64,000 bases of DNA from Alteromonas sp047556435 (GCF_047556435.1 NZ_CP180210.1:1488001-1552000), one strand, 5' to 3'. Positions 27,489 to 36,809 are shown, counted from the first letter of the stretch. The notes: generated by a model from the letters alone, not told the origin. Program-made: numbers and translations.

Positions 27489-27848
27489 ATGAGCAAAGTC
27501 AGTCAAGATATCATCAAAAAAATTGAACAAGCACAGTTAAAAACTGATGTTCCTGCGTTCGGCCCAGGTGACACAGTGAGTGTTAAAGTTCGCGTTACCG
27601 AAGGTGACAAAGAGCGTCTTCAGGCATATGAAGGTGTTGTTATCGCTAAGCGTAACCGTGGTCTTCACTCGTCTTTTACAGTTCGTAAAATCTCTAGCGG
27701 CGAAGGCGTTGAGCGTGTTTTCCAAACACACAGCCCGGCCATCTCTTCTATTGAAGTGAAACGTCGTGGTGCGGTTCGTCGTGCTAAGCTTTACTATCTT
27801 CGTGAGCGTTCAGGTAAATCTGCACGTATCAAAGAAAAGCTTAACTAA
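27489..27848 (+). CDS. rplS: 50S ribosomal protein bL19
   Basis: bL19 lies at the 30S-50S interface. The protein has VSVKVRVTEGDKERLQAYEG and KSARIKEKLN near the C-terminus, with a length near 119 residues. Two ATGs are adjacent (27486 and 27489); the second has the better spacing to the AGAGG ribosome binding site and gives the usual MSK start. It is the last gene of the operon and is followed by a strong terminator. Confidence 0.98.
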   Translation: MSKVSQDIIKKIEQAQLKTDVPAFGPGDTVSVKVRVTEGDKERLQAYEGVVIAKRNRGLHSSFTVRKISSGEGVERVFQTHSPAISSIEVKRRGAVRRAKLYYLRERSGKSARIKEKLN

Positions 27849-27880
27849 GATTACTAATACTTGCGTTATCGTTAACTTCG

Positions 27881-27906
27881 AAAGCCCGCTTCCAGCGGGC
27901 TTTTTT
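27881..27906 (+). terminator. Rho-independent terminator of the rpsP-rplS operon
   Basis: AAAGCCCGCT pairs perfectly with AGCGGGCTTT over a 3-base loop, followed by a T tract. It lies 33 bases after the rplS stop. Confidence 0.95.
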
Positions 27907-28135
27907 GTGTCTGCAACTTATCCGCCATCCCCTCTTTTAGAGTCTCATCTGGTTCCCCTTAATCCGGTGTACAGCGTAGTTATCGGCAGTTGACACAGTT
28001 CAGCGAGTATTGCTCGTGTAACCCGAATGGACACGCAGGTGGTCGCTGTCTGTACAAATCGCCATGCGATACGATCTTACCGACGGCTTTTACCGAATAA
28101 AGAAGGTATCTGCTTAATTATGGAAACGCGCAGGG

Positions 28136-28759
28136 ATGTCGTCTGAATATTTTCATTTTCTGAATATACTGGGAGCTGCATTTTTTGCGGTCTCGGGAAC
28201 GCTGATGGGCCATGAAAAGAATATCAATGGCTTTGGCATCGTAGTGGTTGCCTCAATGACCGCATTGGGAGGGGGAACCGTACGGGATTTATTGCTGAAT
28301 ACGACAATATTTTGGATTGAAAGTCCGGATTTCCTGTATGCGACGTACGGTGCGATTATCGCTACCGTAGCATTTATCCGCTATCTGCCTTCTATTTCCA
28401 ATTACTATTTCTTACTGGTGGATGCGATTGGGCTTGCCATATTCAATATCGTTGGTATTGAAAAGGCGCTGATAGAGGGAACGAGTATGCTTGTTGCCAT
28501 CACAATGGGAATGACAACCGGTATATTTGGTGGCCTGATGCGTGATGTGATTTGCCGGGAGATCCCGCTGGTGATGCGGGGCGATCTCTATGCTACTGCA
28601 TGCTTATCCGGCGGACTGGTATATGCGGTGTTGTTTGCGGTTGATGTTTCTTATATCTGGTGTATCGTCGGCGCTATTGCCACAACAGTATTGTTACGAT
28701 TAGGTGCACTGCATTGGGGGTGGCGTCCCAACCTGTTTAAAAAAGGTCGTATCCTTTAA
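28136..28759 (+). CDS. TRIC-type trimeric cation channel family protein (YicG-like)
   Basis: This 207-residue inner-membrane protein has about seven hydrophobic segments and two copies of the UPF0126 repeat. Each repeat contains a glycine-rich turn followed by an acidic or basic residue: ALGGGTVRDLLLNTT near residue 45 and GIFGGLMRDVICREIPLVM near residue 130. Prokaryotic TRIC proteins form trimeric cation channels. The ion and the role are not known for this branch. The gene has no close operon partner. Confidence 0.9.
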   Translation: MSSEYFHFLNILGAAFFAVSGTLMGHEKNINGFGIVVVASMTALGGGTVRDLLLNTTIFWIESPDFLYATYGAIIATVAFIRYLPSISNYYFLLVDAIGLAIFNIVGIEKALIEGTSMLVAITMGMTTGIFGGLMRDVICREIPLVMRGDLYATACLSGGLVYAVLFAVDVSYIWCIVGAIATTVLLRLGALHWGWRPNLFKKGRIL

Positions 28760-29088
28760 AGCCTGTGCTGTTCACCATTGAGTACTGTCTGCGTTATGGT
28801 TCTCCCCGTAGCTTCAAGGTGCACGGCGCAGCAAGATTAGAGCAAAACCCTTACCACTGCTTAAAAGATATTCGTTTCCCGTCTATACTTTAGTAATTGT
28901 CCTCAGGAAAACCTTTGGGAATAGGTTATATCAAGGTAATATGCACTAAAGCTTGCTCCTTCAATTTGTTATTGGTAAAAAGTCAATCATGTTGTAAATT
29001 TTAATTGCTTTTGCGGTGTAAATAAATAATTACACATGTTGCCTTGTTACTTTCACCGCGTTAAAGCCAGTCAAAGATAAGAGAAATC
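28760..29088. other. Control region of aroF-tyrA
   Basis: The 329 bases between the TRIC gene and aroF hold the TyrR-type boxes listed separately and an AAGAGAAA ribosome binding site close to the aroF ATG. No gene or terminator is visible. Confidence 0.5.
28993..29034 (+). promoter_or_regulatory. Two TyrR-type operator boxes before aroF
   Basis: TGTAAATAAATAATTACA (29017-29034) matches the TyrR consensus TGTAAA-N6-TTTACA with one mismatch. A weaker half-matching box begins with TGTAAA at 28993, spaced 24 bases from the strong box. A strong box beside a weak box at about two helical turns is the known arrangement at TyrR-repressed promoters. Repression of aroF-tyrA by tyrosine is therefore likely, assuming a TyrR homologue exists elsewhere in the genome. 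Confidence 0.75.
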
Positions 29089-30180
29089 ATGATTAAGGAC
29101 ACCGTAAACAATGTTCATATCAGCGCAGAAGATGTGCTGGTTACGCCTGAAAGTTTAAGTCAGGAGCTGCCAGTGTCAGATAAGGCACTGGAAGCCATTT
29201 CACAAGCCAGAAAAACCATCTCGGATATCATCCATCGCCGCGATCATCGCATGCTGGTGGTATGTGGCCCCTGTTCGATTCACGACATTGATGCAGCGAA
29301 AGAGTACGCGTTGCGTTTAAAAGAGCTGCATGAATCCTGTAAAGACACCTTATTTATCGTGATGCGGGTGTACTTTGAAAAGCCGCGCACAACAACCGGT
29401 TGGAAAGGGTTAATCAACGATCCGCACATAGACGGCACGTTTGATATTGAAACTGGTTTACGTAAAGCCCGCGAGCTTCTGATTTGGCTGGCGGAGCTGG
29501 AGCTGCCGGTTGCTACCGAAGCGCTGGACCCTATCAGCCCACAATATCTTGCAGAATTGTTCAGTTGGAGCGCCATTGGAGCGCGTACGTCGGAGTCGCA
29601 GACTCACCGTGAAATGGCCAGCGGATTGTCTATGCCCGTAGGGTTCAAGAATGGCACTGACGGTAGCCTGGGGATCGCTATTAACGCGTTAAAATCAGCG
29701 GCATCAGGTCATCGTTTTATGGGCATCAATAAGCAAGGCCAGGTGAGTATCATCGCCACCAGCGGTAACCCCGATGGCCACATTATTCTGCGGGGCGGCA
29801 AACAGCCGAATTACGATTCGGTGTGTGTGTCTGAGTGCGAACTGGAACTGCAGGATGCGGGTCTTACGGCAGGACTGGTTGTAGACTGCAGCCATGCCAA
29901 CTCAAGCAAAGACTATCGTCGCCAGCCATTGGTCGCGCAGAATGTAGTGAATCAAATTCTTGAAGGTAATCAGTCTATTATCGGAGTTATGCTGGAAAGC
30001 CACCTCAATTCAGGTAACCAGAATGCGGATGGCAAATCGCCTGCCGAGCTGGAATACGGCATTTCCATTACCGATGGCTGTATTGACTGGCAAACCACCG
30101 AAAATTTGATTACCCAAACCCGGGATAAGCTGATTACTGTGTTACCCTTGCGTCAAAATAAACGTTTTGATGTTGCCTGA
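29089..30180 (+). CDS. aroF: 3-deoxy-7-phosphoheptulonate synthase (DAHP synthase), class I
   Basis: This 363-residue enzyme joins phosphoenolpyruvate and erythrose-4-phosphate in the first step of the shikimate pathway. Family motifs include VVCGPCSIHD near residue 60, RVYFEKPRTTTGWKGLINDP near 95, GARTSESQTHREMASG near 165 and VDCSHANSSKD near 265. The tyrA gene follows 33 bases later, as in E. coli aroF-tyrA, which favours the tyrosine-sensitive isozyme. The TyrR boxes upstream agree. Confidence 0.95.
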   Translation: MIKDTVNNVHISAEDVLVTPESLSQELPVSDKALEAISQARKTISDIIHRRDHRMLVVCGPCSIHDIDAAKEYALRLKELHESCKDTLFIVMRVYFEKPRTTTGWKGLINDPHIDGTFDIETGLRKARELLIWLAELELPVATEALDPISPQYLAELFSWSAIGARTSESQTHREMASGLSMPVGFKNGTDGSLGIAINALKSAASGHRFMGINKQGQVSIIATSGNPDGHIILRGGKQPNYDSVCVSECELELQDAGLTAGLVVDCSHANSSKDYRRQPLVAQNVVNQILEGNQSIIGVMLESHLNSGNQNADGKSPAELEYGISITDGCIDWQTTENLITQTRDKLITVLPLRQNKRFDVA

Positions 30181-30213
30181 TATCAACAAGACTACAGGGA
30201 AAACAGTGCGATC

Positions 30214-31356
30214 ATGACGGACTCGTCGCAGCGTCTGGCCGAATTACGGTCAGGCATTGATGAGCTGGATGCCCAGCTCATCGACATTTTGGCTAAACGT
30301 TCAGCTCTTACCAGCAAAGTTGGTGAAATTAAGGCCGAAACTGGTATGCCGGTTTACGTGCCAGAGCGTGAAGTCGCATTAATTGACAAACTTCGGGCTC
30401 AGGCTATTCAGGCCGGCATTTCCCCTGATCTTGCTGAAGATCTCATGCGCAGGATCATGCGCGATTCTTACCATACGCAAAACAACCGCTATCAAGGCGT
30501 TAACCCGAAAACGGGGAATGTGGTGGTTATTGGGGGGCGTGGTGCACTGGGACGTGTATTTGTCAGTCTTTTCGAGCGCAGCGATTATGACGTTGATGTC
30601 ATTGAAAAAGATGACTGGCAGTCAGGCCATGCAGAGCGGGTGCTTGCGAATGCGGCGCTGGTAGTTGTGGCGGTTCCCATTACCCTCACCGAAACCGTTA
30701 TTTCTCAGCTAACCGCGTTGCCGGAAGAATGCGTACTGGCCGATATCACCAGTATTAAATCTAAGCCATTGAAGGCGATGTTAGCGGCGCACTCTGGTCC
30801 CGTTGTCGGCCTCCATCCTATGTTTGGCCCCGATGCGCCAGGCATGATTAAGCAGGTGGTTGTGGTGTGCCATGGCAGGGCACCTGATGCTTATCAGTGG
30901 TTGATTGAGCAGATGCGTATATGGGGCGCGACAATTCATGAGAGTAGCGCTGAGGAACACGATCAGGCTATGGCCTACATTCAGGTTATGCGCCACTTTA
31001 ATACCTTCGTTTACGGTGCGCACCTGAAAGGAGAAAACCCGGATCTCGACACTCTGACAGTATTTAGTTCGCCCATTTATCGCCTGGAACTGGCGATGGT
31101 TGGCAGGCTTTTTGCGCAGGCGCCTGAGCTCTACGCAGACATCATATTCAACAATCCAGATAACGTGGCATTGCTGAGACGTTTTCACGAACGCTTTGGC
31201 GTTGCGCTGGATATTCTGGAACGTGGAGATAAAAAAGCCTTTATCAAACAGTTTCTTGAGATCGGGGGCTGGTTTGGAGACTACGCAAAAATGTGTCTGG
31301 TTGACAGCAAGCAACTATTGCTCAAAGCAGACGATGGCCAGATGTTAAGAAAATAG
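30214..31356 (+). CDS. tyrA: Bifunctional chorismate mutase/prephenate dehydrogenase (T-protein)
   Basis: This 380-residue protein makes 4-hydroxyphenylpyruvate for tyrosine. Residues 1-90 are an AroQ chorismate mutase (ELRSGIDELDAQLIDILAKR). The dehydrogenase part begins with an NAD-binding VVVIGGRGALGRVF at about residue 105 and includes VGLHPMFGPD near 200. The C-terminal helical half carries AYIQVMRHFNTFVYG. It forms a unit with aroF. In E. coli pheA lies next to it, but here pheA is 7.4 kb further on. Confidence 0.97.
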   Translation: MTDSSQRLAELRSGIDELDAQLIDILAKRSALTSKVGEIKAETGMPVYVPEREVALIDKLRAQAIQAGISPDLAEDLMRRIMRDSYHTQNNRYQGVNPKTGNVVVIGGRGALGRVFVSLFERSDYDVDVIEKDDWQSGHAERVLANAALVVVAVPITLTETVISQLTALPEECVLADITSIKSKPLKAMLAAHSGPVVGLHPMFGPDAPGMIKQVVVVCHGRAPDAYQWLIEQMRIWGATIHESSAEEHDQAMAYIQVMRHFNTFVYGAHLKGENPDLDTLTVFSSPIYRLELAMVGRLFAQAPELYADIIFNNPDNVALLRRFHERFGVALDILERGDKKAFIKQFLEIGGWFGDYAKMCLVDSKQLLLKADDGQMLRK

Positions 31357-31474
31357 ACCACCGTACAATTTATTATTCCTTAATTTAGACTAAAGTGTTC
31401 TTTTATGATTGCAGGAATCCCGTAACCTGCAAATTTTAACCTTCCCTCAAGGGACGCTTTAGGACAATTAGATC

Positions 31475-33796
31475 ATGACGCTCAAGAACCGTCTGTTGTT
31501 AGCTATTATTCCAATGGTTGCTATTTCAGTCATCATCGTCGCGGGTGTGTCATACCGTGTAGGAGTGGGTGAGTCGACAACAGCACTTGAAGCGGCAAGT
31601 CTGGATAAACTGACAATCGAAAACGTTCAGACTCGCGAAGCAATTACTGAGTATATTGATTTTATTTCCTCGCAGGTGAGTAACCTGTCGTCGTCATCGT
31701 TAATAAAAAATGCCGCAGATGCCTTTATTCCGGCTTTTACCGTTTATGAGTCACAGCGTGCCTCACTCACTACTAAGCAACAGCAAGCGCTGACTCGCTA
31801 TTATTCAGAGGATTTTGCCTCGTTGTATAAAAAGCGTAATGTGCAGGCACATCGTGACCCCAGCGCGCTTCTATCGCCGCTTTCAAGTACAAGCAAACAA
31901 CTGCAATACGATTTTATAGCAGGCTCTGAGTTCCCCATCGGTAATAAAGATAAACTTACGGATCTCCCGAATCAGACTGACTACGCAGTTGCACATCGTC
32001 GCTATCATGGCGAAATAAGAGACTTTCTGAACCAGTTTGGTTACTACGATATTTTTATTGCCGACATTGATACCGGGAACATTGTTTACAGCGTCTTTAA
32101 AGAGCTGGACTTTGCGACCAGCCTGAAAACAGGCCCTTATGCGGGAACCGGCATAGGTCAGGCTTTCAAGGCGGCAGCCGCGCTGAAAGATCCAAATGCA
32201 GTTGCGGCCAGCACACTGGATACTTATGTTCCCTCTTATAACGCGATGGCTGGGTTTCTGGCATCTCCCATAGAAATTAATGGTAAGCGGGAGGCGGTGC
32301 TGATTTTCCAAATGCCGCTGGACAAAATCAGCCGGATCCTTACACACAATAACGAATGGAAAGCGCGTGGTTTTGGCGATTCTGGTGAAACTTATCTGGT
32401 TTCTCCGGAGGGTTTTCTGGTGAACGAAAGTCGCTTTTTTGTTGAAGATAAAAACGGCTACTTTTCCGCGCTATCTAAAAAATATCCTGATGTTGTTGAT
32501 GTCATCCGGGATGCAGACACATCGGTGGGTATTCAGCCTGTAAAAAGTGAAGCAGCACGTAAAGCACTGGCTGGTGAGTCCGGTTTTATGGAACTAAAAG
32601 ATTACCGGGATATCTCGGTTTATTCATATTATGCACCCGTTGAAATAGGCGATTACACGTATGCTTTACTGGCGGAAATCGATGTCGATGAAGCACTTGA
32701 GCCGGCAAAGAAGTTAGGCCAAAAACTATTGGTTTCAACCCTCATCGAGACCTCAGTGGTTGTCATTGTCGCTGTCTTTATCGCGCTATGGCTTGCTCGC
32801 CGCCTGGTTCGTCCTTTAGAAAGGGTGGGCGATGCCTGTGCCGATCTGGCGCATGGCGATGGTAACTTAACCGTGCAACTGGAGACGTCCCGCATTCCTG
32901 AGATAAACCGGATAATCCTGCCGCTGAATCAGTTCATGGCTCAGGTTCGAGAAATTGTATCGACGGTAAAAGATAATGCAGATTCACTGGCATCTGCATC
33001 GGAAGAGTTAAGTGCTATCACGGAGCAAAGTACTAAAACCACATCGCAGCAACGTGATGAAACACACATTGCAGCAAGTGCGGTGGAGGAACTCTCTGCG
33101 TCTATTGAGGATGTAGCCCGTTCGACTGTTGATACCCGTGACAGTGGCCTGAAAGCCCTGTCCAGCTTAAAGGAAAATATGGAGCGTGCCGATCTTGCCG
33201 CTAAAAACATTAAGCTACTGGTGCATCTGATCCGGGATTCCAGTGAAGTCATTGGCTCATTAAAAGATGAAGTCAATCAAATCACGGCAGTGCTTAATGT
33301 CATCACCAGTATCGCAGATCAGACTAATTTGTTGGCGCTCAATGCAGCCATCGAAGCAGCCCGCGCCGGCGAAGCAGGCAGAGGGTTTTCGGTTGTTGCC
33401 GACGAAGTCAGAGCATTGGCTACACGTTCACAGGAAAACACCGTAGAGATCGGTAACATAGTTGGCAAGATGACAGCATCATCAGAGAAGTCAGTGGTAG
33501 CCATGGAAAAAGCCGCTACGGCGGCAGACGGTGGTATTCATCTGGTAGACCTTGTTACTACCGCTATGAACGAGCTCTCGGAGACCATTGTGCGAGTACA
33601 GGAGCTGGCGGATACGGTAGCGGCAGCAGCAGAAGAGCAGCACGTAACCTCAAGAAGTGTCAGCGAAAACGTTACCCGCATCTCAGAGATGTCGTCAGAT
33701 ATTGATCTTGGCGCCAGACACAGCAGCGAATCTGCGGCCGAACTGGCTAAGATTGCTGCCCAGACCAAAGATCTGGTGGCACGATTTAAGGTGTAG
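31475..33796 (+). CDS. Methyl-accepting chemotaxis protein with dCache-like sensor
   Basis: This 773-residue receptor has a first transmembrane helix at residues 7-27, a periplasmic sensor of about 370 residues with Cache-like features (for example YDIFIADIDTGNIVYSVFKE), a second helix at about 405-430, a HAMP linker and a long signalling coiled coil. The hairpin tip IADQTNLLALNAAIEAARAG is intact. It lacks an obvious CheR-binding pentapeptide at the C-terminus (ending VARFKV). The ligand is unknown. It starts the insert between tyrA and pheA. Confidence 0.95.
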   Translation: MTLKNRLLLAIIPMVAISVIIVAGVSYRVGVGESTTALEAASLDKLTIENVQTREAITEYIDFISSQVSNLSSSSLIKNAADAFIPAFTVYESQRASLTTKQQQALTRYYSEDFASLYKKRNVQAHRDPSALLSPLSSTSKQLQYDFIAGSEFPIGNKDKLTDLPNQTDYAVAHRRYHGEIRDFLNQFGYYDIFIADIDTGNIVYSVFKELDFATSLKTGPYAGTGIGQAFKAAAALKDPNAVAASTLDTYVPSYNAMAGFLASPIEINGKREAVLIFQMPLDKISRILTHNNEWKARGFGDSGETYLVSPEGFLVNESRFFVEDKNGYFSALSKKYPDVVDVIRDADTSVGIQPVKSEAARKALAGESGFMELKDYRDISVYSYYAPVEIGDYTYALLAEIDVDEALEPAKKLGQKLLVSTLIETSVVVIVAVFIALWLARRLVRPLERVGDACADLAHGDGNLTVQLETSRIPEINRIILPLNQFMAQVREIVSTVKDNADSLASASEELSAITEQSTKTTSQQRDETHIAASAVEELSASIEDVARSTVDTRDSGLKALSSLKENMERADLAAKNIKLLVHLIRDSSEVIGSLKDEVNQITAVLNVITSIADQTNLLALNAAIEAARAGEAGRGFSVVADEVRALATRSQENTVEIGNIVGKMTASSEKSVVAMEKAATAADGGIHLVDLVTTAMNELSETIVRVQELADTVAAAAEEQHVTSRSVSENVTRISEMSSDIDLGARHSSESAAELAKIAAQTKDLVARFKV

Positions 33797-33845
33797 TTAA
33801 TTCATTGACTTAGTGGCATTATCACTCTGCTATTGAAATAAAGTG

Positions 33846-35141
33846 ATGGTGTTAATGAAGTCATTCCGTGTCCCGTTAACCAATGTATTTGCAAAAGGTG
33901 GTTATACAGCCAGGATTTCCATAAGTGGAACCACAAGGCCGGTAAACGTAATCCTGGATACCGGTAGTAGTGTGCTCGCGATCAAAGAATCCTGTTACCA
34001 GAAAGATGAAGACAAGTATTTTAGTCCCACTTCCTTGGCACAATGTGTCGAATATGGCAGTGGTGGCTGGTATGGGCCGGTTGTAAAAACCCGTGTTACA
34101 GTAGGATTGCCCGGTCACCGTGTGGTATTGGATGACGTTGAGCTCGCGATCGCCTGCGAAGCTGGCGCAAAGAGTTTTCTGCAAGCGGATGGCATATTGG
34201 GACTTGCGTTCACGCCGCTGGATCAGGCCTTCGATGTATCTGATATTCTCACAGAACAGGGAATAAGCCCCCTGAGTAGTTACCCCTATATTTTGCAGGA
34301 AAAAGCTCAGACGGTGTCAGCGTTTTCTCAGGCGTTACATCAACTTCCAAAGGCCGCTATCACGCCTTATTTTACGCAGTTAGAAGAAACTGGCGCGGTA
34401 ATCGACCAGTTTGCTTTGCTGACTCACCGCTCAAGCGTATTTCAAACCGACAAGCACCGGACTGTCGATGATTTGATAAGCCATCATTTGAATCATGGGT
34501 TGTGCATATTAGGAAAGCCATTTGAACACGTTGAGCTTTATCGAGATCCAGTTTACTCAGTGCCGCTGCTGTACGACAAGTATTACAATGTAAAAGTCAC
34601 AGGCGTTCGGGTAGGAGAGTTGCCGGAAATAACGGTGCCAGAGCTCGATAAAAAGCATCAGAGCAGTTATGTCAGCAATGGTATTGTGGATAGCGGGGCC
34701 TCAATGCTGGTAATGCCCTCGTCGGTATTAGACGCGGTTAAGCAAGCGCTGTCTTCTTACCATAGCGGCTTTGAGCCTTTATTGGCAGCCTACGGCAATT
34801 TTACCGGTGAGGAAGTCGGAGTACCGTTAAATACGCTCAAACTGGAGATCTGGCCGGACATTCACCTAATTCTCAAGGGGCAGGGCGGACAGCCTGTCAC
34901 CTTAACGCTAAAGCCGGATACATACTGGCAAATTCATGCGCCAACACCAAACCAGGCAACTTTTAAGCTTTGCAGCCTTGACGGCTGGCCGAATCAAATG
35001 ATCCTTGGACTGCCATTGCTCAACAATTACTATACGATTTTTGACCGCAAAGACGGTGAAAATGGTTGCGTACATTTTGCACACAAAGTGGATGTGCCTG
35101 GCCATATTATCAATGCAGTGGCGTTGGCCTTGCGGGAGTAA
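33846..35141 (+). CDS. Pepsin-like (A1) aspartic protease, shewasin-like
   Basis: This protein of about 430 residues has two pepsin-type catalytic motifs: VILDTGSS (Asp at about residue 38) and GIVDSGAS (Asp at about residue 282). A flap-like EYGSGGWYG lies between them at the expected distance. No signal peptide or propeptide precedes the first lobe, as reported for bacterial pepsins such as shewasin A of Shewanella. Bacterial members of family A1 are uncommon. The start is uncertain: GTG 33843, ATG 33846 and ATG 33855 are in frame and none has a strong ribosome binding site. It lies 114 bases before the borosin-type methyltransferase on the same strand; a processing role is a hypothesis. 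Confidence 0.88.
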   Translation: MVLMKSFRVPLTNVFAKGGYTARISISGTTRPVNVILDTGSSVLAIKESCYQKDEDKYFSPTSLAQCVEYGSGGWYGPVVKTRVTVGLPGHRVVLDDVELAIACEAGAKSFLQADGILGLAFTPLDQAFDVSDILTEQGISPLSSYPYILQEKAQTVSAFSQALHQLPKAAITPYFTQLEETGAVIDQFALLTHRSSVFQTDKHRTVDDLISHHLNHGLCILGKPFEHVELYRDPVYSVPLLYDKYYNVKVTGVRVGELPEITVPELDKKHQSSYVSNGIVDSGASMLVMPSSVLDAVKQALSSYHSGFEPLLAAYGNFTGEEVGVPLNTLKLEIWPDIHLILKGQGGQPVTLTLKPDTYWQIHAPTPNQATFKLCSLDGWPNQMILGLPLLNNYYTIFDRKDGENGCVHFAHKVDVPGHIINAVALALRE

Positions 35142-35255
35142 TATCACTGGGGATCCTGATTCATAGCGGGATAGCATGACTTGGTTTTACCATTTCAGGC
35201 GCAATAGAGTGGGTGACTGAAAACTAACGTTAAAATTGCTGGAAACGAATTACAT

Positions 35256-36041
35256 ATGGAAAAGAAAGGAAGTTTTGTCGCCGTAGGTGTAGGAATGACG
35301 CTGGGAGCGCATATTTGCCCGTTATCCAGAAGTTACATTGAACAAGCTGACATCGTGTTCTGCAGTTTATCAGACAAATATGTAGAAGAATGGGTAATGA
35401 CCATGAATAGTGAGGTCAGAAGTCTCCAGTCTTTTTACGCGGTCGGCAAAGACCGTCGGGAAACTTACAAAGAAATGGTTTCGGCGATGATGACGGAAGT
35501 TCGGGCAGGCAAAAACGTGGTGGGAGCGTTTTATGGCCACCCCGGTGTGTTTGCGCTAGCGCCGCACAAAGTGATAAGCCTTGCCCGCAGTGAAGGTTTT
35601 CAGGCGCATATGGAGCCTGGGATTTCAGCAGAAGATTGTTTATATGCCGATATGGGGCTGGATCCGGGAACACACGGGTGTATTCATTATGAGGCCAATC
35701 AGTTTCTTATGAATAAAAAGTGCCTGGACACCAGCGCACTGCTGATACTCTGGCAAGTGGGTATGGTCGGTGATCGCAAGCATGAGGAATTCGAGTCTCA
35801 CCAGAAGTACCGTAAATTGCTTATGCAATCGTTACTGGCGTTTTATCCTGCAGATCACAAAGTTGCACTTTACGAGGCCGCCGTGCTTCCTATCGATGAC
35901 GTGCGTATTGAGTGGTTACCCTTGAAACATCTGGGTGATGCGAAAATACACCAACACACCACAATGGTGATCCCGCCTGCAGAGGGTAAACGCAGGGATC
36001 ACGATGTATTAAGAATGCTGGATAGGCTGGATGACGATTAA
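35256..36041 (+). CDS. Borosin-type peptide backbone N-methyltransferase (SonM/OphMA-like)
   Basis: The 261-residue protein has the tetrapyrrole-methylase fold: a glycine-rich GVGMTLG near residue 11, YGHPGVFALAP at about 93-103, MEPGISAEDCLYADMG at about 119-134 and LLILWQVGMVG near 162-172. The combination of Tyr61, Arg67/Arg68, Tyr71 and Tyr93 follows the pattern Y-x5-RR-x2-Y followed by FYGHPGVF, which I recall for the alpha-N-methyltransferases OphMA and SonM, rather than for CobA/CysG-type enzymes. In those enzymes these residues line the peptide backbone site. OphMA is fused to its substrate, but this protein ends at 261 residues with no core peptide, so it belongs to the split type. 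A separate precursor-like gene lies at 36810. Confidence 0.82.
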   Translation: MEKKGSFVAVGVGMTLGAHICPLSRSYIEQADIVFCSLSDKYVEEWVMTMNSEVRSLQSFYAVGKDRRETYKEMVSAMMTEVRAGKNVVGAFYGHPGVFALAPHKVISLARSEGFQAHMEPGISAEDCLYADMGLDPGTHGCIHYEANQFLMNKKCLDTSALLILWQVGMVGDRKHEEFESHQKYRKLLMQSLLAFYPADHKVALYEAAVLPIDDVRIEWLPLKHLGDAKIHQHTTMVIPPAEGKRRDHDVLRMLDRLDDD

Positions 36042-36106
36042 CTCAATCATCTGTAACAGGCTATTTGGTAGTGGCTCTTTCTCAATTTCAAATGAATTAC
36101 AAGTCA

Positions 36107-36676
36107 ATGAACTTTGAGACGAAAAGAACTCGATGCTCACTTTTAACCATGGATGATGAGAAAGATTTCTGCCATTTATATACAGACAAGAAAGTGATGC
36201 GAAAAATTGGGCCTCCTGTTAGCTACGCGCAGGCGAGAAGGTTTTTTGAGCGCGCACTGGATAAGAATAAGTCGCATGAGTTAAGCCAGAAAATTTGGAA
36301 AATAGAGGAAAAGGGGAATAACACGTTTTTAGGGATTCTGATGTTGAAATGGAAACCCAATATAAAAGATGTGGCCGAAATCGGGATCATGTTAGCTCCT
36401 AAGTCGAACCAAAAAGGTATTGCGAACGAAGCAATGGGGGCGCTTACAGACTATGGCTTTATAAAATTGCATCTAAAGATGGTGATGGCCTTTTTTGATA
36501 AAACACACTACGCGACAGAGCGTCTCGTTAAGAAACTTGGTTACACGGTAATTCCACCAGATAAATCACCTGCAGTCGGTGAGGGAAAAAGCTACTGTTT
36601 CGTCACACCGGAAATGAGAAACTTTGAAAATTCGGCTGAAGCTGTTTGCAATAAGGCTAAGTATCAGAACAAATGA
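36107..36676 (+). CDS. GNAT-family N-acetyltransferase (RimJ/RimL-like)
   Basis: The likely start is the ATG at 36107 (MNFETKRTRCSLLT), giving 189 residues; a TTG at 36065 and an ATG at 36092 are in frame. The fold markers are present: FLGILMLKW for beta strand 4, AEIGIMLAPKSNQKGIANEA for the acetyl-CoA site (the Q-x-x-G-x-A/G form is degenerate) and LVKKLGYT near the end. It lies between the borosin-type methyltransferase and the precursor. It might modify the peptide, for example at an amino terminus, but could be unrelated. This stretch looks AT-richer than the flanking housekeeping genes. Confidence 0.75.
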   Translation: MNFETKRTRCSLLTMDDEKDFCHLYTDKKVMRKIGPPVSYAQARRFFERALDKNKSHELSQKIWKIEEKGNNTFLGILMLKWKPNIKDVAEIGIMLAPKSNQKGIANEAMGALTDYGFIKLHLKMVMAFFDKTHYATERLVKKLGYTVIPPDKSPAVGEGKSYCFVTPEMRNFENSAEAVCNKAKYQNK

Positions 36677-36809
36677 AAGGTTTGATTATCCAAGTCAAAG
36701 CACTCATTAGTAAGCAAAGCGATTTTATAAAGTATTAACAAAATTTTTGTACAGTGGTACTCTCGACTAGCAGTAAATAACGTAAAAAAATAAACGAGAG
36801 GGGGTAGTT
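36677..36809 (+). promoter_or_regulatory. AT-rich leader before the candidate precursor, with a stem covering its ribosome binding site
   Basis: The 133-base gap is AT-rich and may hold a separate promoter. CTCTCG (36760-36765) can pair with CGAGAG (36795-36800), which is part of the strong ribosome binding site GAGAGGGGG (36796-36804) of the precursor gene. The loop would be 29 bases. Such a stem could limit translation, but no measured evidence exists. Confidence 0.35.

Noticed and set aside
27766..27993. Open frame across the end of rplS and its terminator
   Set aside because: It overlaps rplS in another frame and includes the terminator hairpin.
35256..36041. Siroheme or cobalamin biosynthesis methyltransferase
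   Set aside because: The fold is shared, but the Tyr/Arg pattern and the FYGHPGVF and MEPGISAEDCLYADMG segments fit peptide N-methyltransferases better, and no cobalamin or siroheme genes are nearby.
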